Shown here piece by piece: positions 6,191 through 9,439 of a stretch of DNA of 9,439 bases. Origin of the DNA: Acidimicrobiia bacterium (GTDB lineage: Bacteria; Actinomycetota; Acidimicrobiia; Acidimicrobiales; SZUA-35). The stretch covers positions 1 through 9,439 of the forward strand of contig JAOUGG010000062.1 in NCBI GenBank assembly GCA_029857855.1, in the 5' to 3' direction. Within the stretch, counting starts at the first letter, position 1, and each line of letters opens with the position of its first letter. A model generated the notes under the pieces. That model was given only the letters and a program-made list of their open reading frames with translations, searched no databases and had not been told where the DNA came from. The position numbers were made by a program, and so were the translations under genes.

Positions 6191-7038
6191 ACCGATACCC
6201 GAGGCTGTTGGTCGGCCGCCGTCGCCGCACCCTTGCCGTAAAGCCGGCGCATGACCAGGCGATAGACGAGCCCGTGCAGCTTGTCGAGAGCCAGTCCGAG
6301 CAGGGTGAGCAGGACGAACGCCACGTACATCAACTCGGTGTCGAGGGTTCCCTGGGCCACGATGATCTGGGCGCCGAGGCCCTTGTTGGCGCCGACGTAT
6401 TCGGCCACCACCGCGCCGACGAGAGCCAGCATCAACGCCACCCGCAGACCGCTGAAGATGGTGGGGATGGCGTGCGGAACCCGGCATTTGAGCAGGGTGG
6501 TCCAGCGCGAGGCTCGAAGCGCTTTGAACAGCTCGATCATCTCCGCCGGGGCCGACGTCAACCCGAGGAAGGTGTTCTCGAGGAGCGGGAAGAAGGCGAT
6601 CAAGGCGGCGATGATGATCTTCGGTTCCTGGCCGAAGCCGAACCAGATCACCAGGATCGGTGCCAGCGCGAACTTCGGCAGGGCCTGGGTGATGATGACA
6701 TAGGGCATGATGACCCGGCGGGCGATGTCGAACTCGGCGGCCAAGACCCCGAAGCCGATGCCAATGGCACCACCTAGCAGGAAGCCGAACGCGATCTCCT
6801 GGACGGTGATCCAGACGTGCTGGTTGGCCCGCCCTGCGCCGACGTACTCGATGAGTCGCTGGAGGACGGCACCCGGTGTGGGCGAGATCAGCGGCGAGTT
6901 GGTGGAGGCCCAGAGATGCCAGATCAGGATCAGGATCGCGGCACTGGCGCCGAACAGGACCTGGCCTAACCGTTTCTCGGACAGACCGAATCGGGGAACA
7001 GTAGTCCCGCGTGCGGCAGGGCGCCGTATCGATGCCAT
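6187..7038 (-). CDS. ABC transporter permease, SsuC/TauC type
   Basis: A 283-residue inner-membrane permease with about six hydrophobic helices (near 26-45, 82-102, 108-134, 138-158, 195-215 and 236-255). The cytoplasmic coupling (EAA) loop that contacts the ATPase is at about 166-192, with EMIELFKALRASRWTTLLKCRVPHAIPTI in the usual place, although the normally glycine-rich LGAS is LRAS here. It belongs to the BPD_transp_1 family of the nitrate/sulfonate/taurine/thiamine-precursor group. Its ATG shares one base with the ATPase stop (TGATG at 7040-7036), and an excellent AGGAG (7051-7047) lies eight bases upstream. It should work as a homodimer with the ATPase and lipoprotein encoded just before it. 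Substrate not evident from sequence. Confidence 0.92.
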   Translation of the reverse strand: MASIRRPAARGTTVPRFGLSEKRLGQVLFGASAAILILIWHLWASTNSPLISPTPGAVLQRLIEYVGAGRANQHVWITVQEIAFGFLLGGAIGIGFGVLAAEFDIARRVIMPYVIITQALPKFALAPILVIWFGFGQEPKIIIAALIAFFPLLENTFLGLTSAPAEMIELFKALRASRWTTLLKCRVPHAIPTIFSGLRVALMLALVGAVVAEYVGANKGLGAQIIVAQGTLDTELMYVAFVLLTLLGLALDKLHGLVYRLVMRRLYGKGAATAADQQPRVSV

Positions 7039-7796
7039 CAGTGCAACTCCTCTCTGATTCGTTGCCGGAGCGACCAGAACGTCTCGTCACCCTCGACCTT
7101 CTCGAAACTTCTCGGCCGTTCGATGTCGACACCGATGACGTCGTGGATTCGACCCGGCCGGGCCGACATGACCAGAACCCGATCCGACAGGAAGACCGCC
7201 TCACCGATGTCGTGGGTGACGAACACGATGGTGGTGTTCGACTCGTCCCAGATGCGGAGCAGTTCCACGTTCATGGTGTCTCGGGTCTGGGCGTCGAGAG
7301 CCCCGAACGGTTCGTCCATGAGGAGGATCGACGGGTTGGTGACCAGTGCTCTTGCAACCGAGACCCGCTGCTGCATACCGCCCGACAGCTCTCCGGGGCG
7401 GTGGCGCCGGTAGTCGGCCAGGCCAACCAGTTCGAGCACGTCGAGCGCGGCGGCACGATCGGCGTCGGTGGGTTTGCCACCGATTTCGAAGGGCAGCATC
7501 ACGTTGTCCTCGACGGTTCGCCAGGGCAGCAGCACGGCCTTCTGGAACACGTAGCCGATACGGGGATCCGGCTCGGTGACGAGGTCGCCACCGATCCGGA
7601 TCTCACCGTCCGTCGGAGGAATCAGCCCGCCGATGCAGCGCAACAACGTGCTCTTGCCACACCCGCTGGGACCAACGATCGACACGAACTCCTGGGAGTC
7701 GATGCTGATGTCGATGCCGTCGAGGGCGGTGATGTCGCCGGCCTGTGAAGGGAACACCTTCGACAGGCCGTCGACGACGATGTGACCGCTCGGCAA
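7038..7796 (-). CDS. ABC transporter ATP-binding protein, SsuB/TauB type
   Basis: A 252-residue ATPase that powers import through the permease encoded next. All motifs are intact: Walker A GPSGCGKST (42-50), Q-loop glutamine 85 in YVFQKAVLLPWRTV, signature LSGGMQQR (137-144), Walker B ILLMDEP (157-163) and switch histidine 195 in VTHDIGEAV. The LLPWRTV and THDIGEAVFLSDRV segments are typical of the nitrate/sulfonate/taurine subfamily. I place the start at TTG 7796: it lies just outside the first beta strand (HIVVDGLSKVF), has GTAGGGA a few bases upstream, and follows the lipoprotein stop by seven bases. The frame continues upstream for more than 130 codons, but that stretch is Ser/Thr/Arg-rich and only shadows the lipoprotein gene. 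Confidence 0.92.
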   Translation of the reverse strand: MPSGHIVVDGLSKVFPSQAGDITALDGIDISIDSQEFVSIVGPSGCGKSTLLRCIGGLIPPTDGEIRIGGDLVTEPDPRIGYVFQKAVLLPWRTVEDNVMLPFEIGGKPTDADRAAALDVLELVGLADYRRHRPGELSGGMQQRVSVARALVTNPSILLMDEPFGALDAQTRDTMNVELLRIWDESNTTIVFVTHDIGEAVFLSDRVLVMSARPGRIHDVIGVDIERPRSFEKVEGDETFWSLRQRIREELH

Positions 7797-7803
7797 GCCG
7801 TCC

Positions 7804-8976
7804 CTACCCGTCGATGTAGCGGTTGGTGATGATCGACGGTACGTCGACCGACTGCTCGAGAATGCCGAGATCAACGCCCTGTTGGGCGACGTCGGCGATG
7901 GTGTCGGGATCGCACCAACCCATCCCGTGCTCGGCCACGCCGGGACCGTTGTTCTGCATCTCGATGCGGTAGTCGATGACCGCCCGGTTGCGTTCGAGGT
8001 TCTCGGCACCGTCGGCGTAGCGGGAGCCGATCTCTGCCGCCTCGTCCGGGTTCTCTTCGATCCACAGCTTGGCCTGCTCCAGCGCATCGATGAAGCGACC
8101 GACCAGCTCGTCGTTCTCGTCGAGCCACTCGCGCTTGGCGAAGTAGACGTCGTTGGGACCGGGGACCTGGTCGTACTGCCAGATCTCGTAGTCGCCAACC
8201 TGATCCTCCGGAATGCCGCCGTTTTCCAGGAGGCCCCAGTTTACCGAGCCCCAGGTCGAGGCCGCCTGGGCTTCGCCGGCCAACAACGCCGTGCCGAAGT
8301 CGACGCCGGTGGCGGCGAAGGTGACATCGTCTTCCGTAATGCCGTTGGCGGCCAGTAGGAGCGAGGCGTACCACTTGCTGGTGGATGCCTGGGAGGTGAC
8401 GGCGATGGTCTTGCCCCGAAGATCCTCCGGCGATTCGATGCCCGCACTCGTGTTCACCAGCATGGTCAGCCAGTTCTGCGTGTAGGGGCAGTAGAAGCCT
8501 TCGAGATCGTCACCGGCGTTGATGGCGAAGAAGCCGGAGAACGGGTCGGCCATGGCGATGTCTGCATTCCCGCCGACCAGTTGGAAGATGGCGTCGCCGG
8601 CTCCGGCGCCTGCCAGCTGTTCGATCTGCACACCGGCATCGGCGAAGTAGCCGTTCTCCTCACCCACATAGAGATCGATGAAGTCGATGAACTTGGCCCC
8701 CCACGTGACGAGGCGGATCGTCTGCAAGTCGCCCGATGCTGCCTCATCGCCGCTGTCTACGGCGGTGTCGTCGGAGGCGTCGTCTGCTTCCGCGTCGTCG
8801 GCAGTGTCATTGCTTGCCGTATCGTCGGCGGCCGTGGTGTCGGTCGTTTCGTCGGCGGAGGTGTCGTCACCGTCGCTCCCGCAGGCGGCCAGGATCATGC
8901 CCGCCGCCATCAGGACCGCAATCCACCGCCGCCACAGCGTCCCCCGGTTCGACATGCCGTGATTTTCGTGCCTCAT
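7804..8976 (-). CDS. ABC transporter substrate-binding lipoprotein, NMT1/SsuA family
   Basis: A 390-residue lipoprotein that captures the transported compound outside the cell. It has a basic N-terminus, a hydrophobic helix (18-31) and a lipobox LAAC with lipidated cysteine 32. An acidic linker (about 35-82), almost entirely Asp, Ala, Thr, Ser and Glu, follows; such linkers are common in Acidimicrobiia lipoproteins. The binding domain runs from about 86 to 390 and has NMT1/THI5-like features: WGAKFIDFIDLYVGEENGYFADAGVQIE, GGNADIAMADPFSGFFAINAGDD and ESPEDLRGKTIAV...STSKWYASLLLAANG. ATG 8976 is supported by a strong AAGGGGAG (8991-8984) seven bases upstream; Met8 is a weaker alternative. Relatives bind sulfonates, taurine, thiamine pyrimidine precursors, riboflavin or hydantoin-like compounds, so the ligand is not fixed. 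It is the first gene of the operon, as expected for the most abundant component. Confidence 0.93.
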   Translation of the reverse strand: MRHENHGMSNRGTLWRRWIAVLMAAGMILAACGSDGDDTSADETTDTTAADDTASNDTADDAEADDASDDTAVDSGDEAASGDLQTIRLVTWGAKFIDFIDLYVGEENGYFADAGVQIEQLAGAGAGDAIFQLVGGNADIAMADPFSGFFAINAGDDLEGFYCPYTQNWLTMLVNTSAGIESPEDLRGKTIAVTSQASTSKWYASLLLAANGITEDDVTFAATGVDFGTALLAGEAQAASTWGSVNWGLLENGGIPEDQVGDYEIWQYDQVPGPNDVYFAKREWLDENDELVGRFIDALEQAKLWIEENPDEAAEIGSRYADGAENLERNRAVIDYRIEMQNNGPGVAEHGMGWCDPDTIADVAQQGVDLGILEQSVDVPSIITNRYIDG

Positions 8977-9003
8977 TTTGCTTCTCCCCTTCTCGAATCT
9001 CTA

Positions 9004-9018
9004 CATTCTATAGGAAAT
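9004..9018. promoter_or_regulatory. Candidate operator over the operon -10
   Basis: CATTCTATAGGAAAT contains TTC-N5-GAA (9006-9016) and shares CATTCT...TAGGA with the site at 9052-9064. It covers the TATAGA -10 element, where a bound GntR repressor would block transcription of the operon. A second small palindrome, TTG-N5-CAA (9025-9035), covers the -35. Assignment to GntR is inference from position. Confidence 0.35.
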
Positions 9019-9035
9019 CAACGATTGGATGTCAA
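9007..9035 (-). promoter_or_regulatory. Housekeeping-type promoter of the ABC/enamidase operon
   Basis: On the minus strand TTGACA (9035-9030) is followed after exactly 17 bases by TATAGA (9012-9007): a consensus -35 and a 4-of-6 -10. The expected transcript start is near 9000 (an A on the minus strand), giving a leader of about 24 bases that contains the AAGGGGAG ribosome binding site of the lipoprotein gene. No other promoter was seen inside the operon. Confidence 0.7.
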
Positions 9036-9042
9036 CCGCAAC

Positions 9043-9067
9043 AATGCGTGGCATTCTTGTAGGATGC
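9043..9067. promoter_or_regulatory. Nested palindromes, candidate GntR operator and gntR promoter region
   Basis: AATGC-gtg-GCATT (9043-9055) is a perfect inverted repeat, and its right arm is reused in GCATTCT-tgt-AGGATGC (9051-9067), seven-base arms with one mismatch. TAGGAT (9060-9065) is a plausible actinobacterial -10 for the GntR gene, placing its transcript start near 9072, though no good -35 is seen. A regulator bound here could repress its own gene. The site lies 48 bases from the related motif at 9004. Confidence 0.4.
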
Positions 9068-9111
9068 AGCCGCACCACGCTCGGGGAATCGATTGAAGGC
9101 GACACCGACCA

Positions 9112-9439
9112 ATGACAACGTTTGAACGGCCCAAAACGGCTCAGGAGGCGGTGCTGGCCGAGATACGCCGGCGGATGCTCGATGGACGACTGAAACCGGG
9201 CGAGGCGATCCGGCCCGATGCTGTCGGGGCCGAACTCGGAGTCTCAGCGGTTCCCGTTCGAGAGGCCCTCCGCATCCTCGAGGGCGAAGGTCATGTGCAG
9301 GCCCGCCCCCACAAGGGGTACGTCATCACCGAACTCGATGTCGACGACCTGAACGAGATCTACCACATCCGCGGTCTCCTGGAGGACGAGGCCGTTCGCC
9401 AGGCCATCCCCAAACTCGACGCCGAAACGGTGGCCCGGC
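9112..9439 (+). CDS. GntR-family transcriptional regulator (FCD subfamily), N-terminal part
   Basis: The gene runs off the right edge; 109 codons are visible and no stop is reached. Residues about 8-70 form the winged helix-turn-helix: EAVLAEIRRRMLDGRLKPGEAIRPDAVGAELGVSAVPVREALRILEGEGHVQARPHKGYVI, where VSAVPVREALRILE is the recognition helix region and HKGYVI the wing. From about residue 74 the sequence LDVDDLNEIYHIRGLLEDEAVRQA is the start of an FCD ligand-binding domain, which usually senses a small organic acid through bound metal. ATG 9112 is preceded by GAAGGCG about ten bases upstream. It is divergent from the ABC/oxidoreductase/enamidase operon with a 135-base shared spacer, so control of that operon (usually repression relieved by substrate or an intermediate) is the likely role. 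Confidence 0.92.
   Translation, partial: MTTFERPKTAQEAVLAEIRRRMLDGRLKPGEAIRPDAVGAELGVSAVPVREALRILEGEGHVQARPHKGYVITELDVDDLNEIYHIRGLLEDEAVRQAIPKLDAETVAR

Noticed and set aside
6191..7204. Long minus-strand frame overlapping the permease in another register
   Set aside because: Arg/Pro/His-rich shadow; the permease frame has proper transmembrane helices and a coupling loop. Only its last 17 codons, beginning at an ATGA junction, were kept as a tentative linking ORF.
7797..8198. Longer N-terminus for the ABC ATPase
   Set aside because: The added residues are Ser/Thr/Arg-rich shadow of the lipoprotein gene in another frame.
8762..8875. Low-complexity stretch suggestive of a repeat element or assembly error
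   Set aside because: It encodes, in frame, the Asp/Thr/Ala linker between lipobox and binding domain, a normal feature of lipoproteins in such actinobacteria.

Overview
High-GC DNA with compact gene spacing, GTG and TTG starts and several ATGA/TGATG gene junctions, most like an actinobacterium. The long Asp/Thr/Ala-rich linker after the lipobox of the binding protein and an F420-type luciferase-like enzyme are typical of Acidimicrobiia (Ilumatobacter-like lineages). That placement is inferred from protein style, not from a marker gene. No rRNA, tRNA, CRISPR array or insertion sequence was seen.

Left part (1-3943, + strand). The window opens inside a transglutaminase-like cysteine peptidase gene. 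Next comes a Peptidase_Mx-type zinc metallopeptidase with two cysteine-rich zinc sites and a HEIGH motif; a strong two-part inverted repeat lies between the two genes. Then comes an ECF sigma factor with a histidine-rich C-terminal tail. Its ATG overlaps by ATGA with a membrane-anchored protein that has a short cytoplasmic segment, one membrane helix and a large Asp-box beta-propeller-like outer domain. This pair looks like a sigma factor with its membrane-bound regulator. An ECF-type promoter (GGAAC-N17-CGTT) sits so close to the sigma ATG that the transcript would be leaderless.

Right part (3972-8976, - strand). A tight operon reads leftward: lipoprotein substrate-binding protein (NMT1/SsuA type), ABC ATPase, ABC permease, a possible 17-codon linking ORF, luciferase-like flavin/F420 oxidoreductase, and an enamidase-like amidohydrolase. 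A FCD-type GntR regulator (9112 onward, cut by the window end) is divergently transcribed. The 135-bp divergent spacer holds a near-consensus housekeeping promoter (TTGACA-N17-TATAGA) for the operon and several palindromic or repeated sites that could be operators.

Working together (inference): GntR would sense a small ligand, the ABC system would import it, and the luciferase-like enzyme and enamidase-like hydrolase would reduce or oxidise and then open an N-heterocyclic (cyclic enamide or lactam) ring. This resembles the reductase-enamidase step of anaerobic nicotinate fermentation, but with an F420- or flavin-dependent partner, and is the most promising candidate here for an undescribed pathway.
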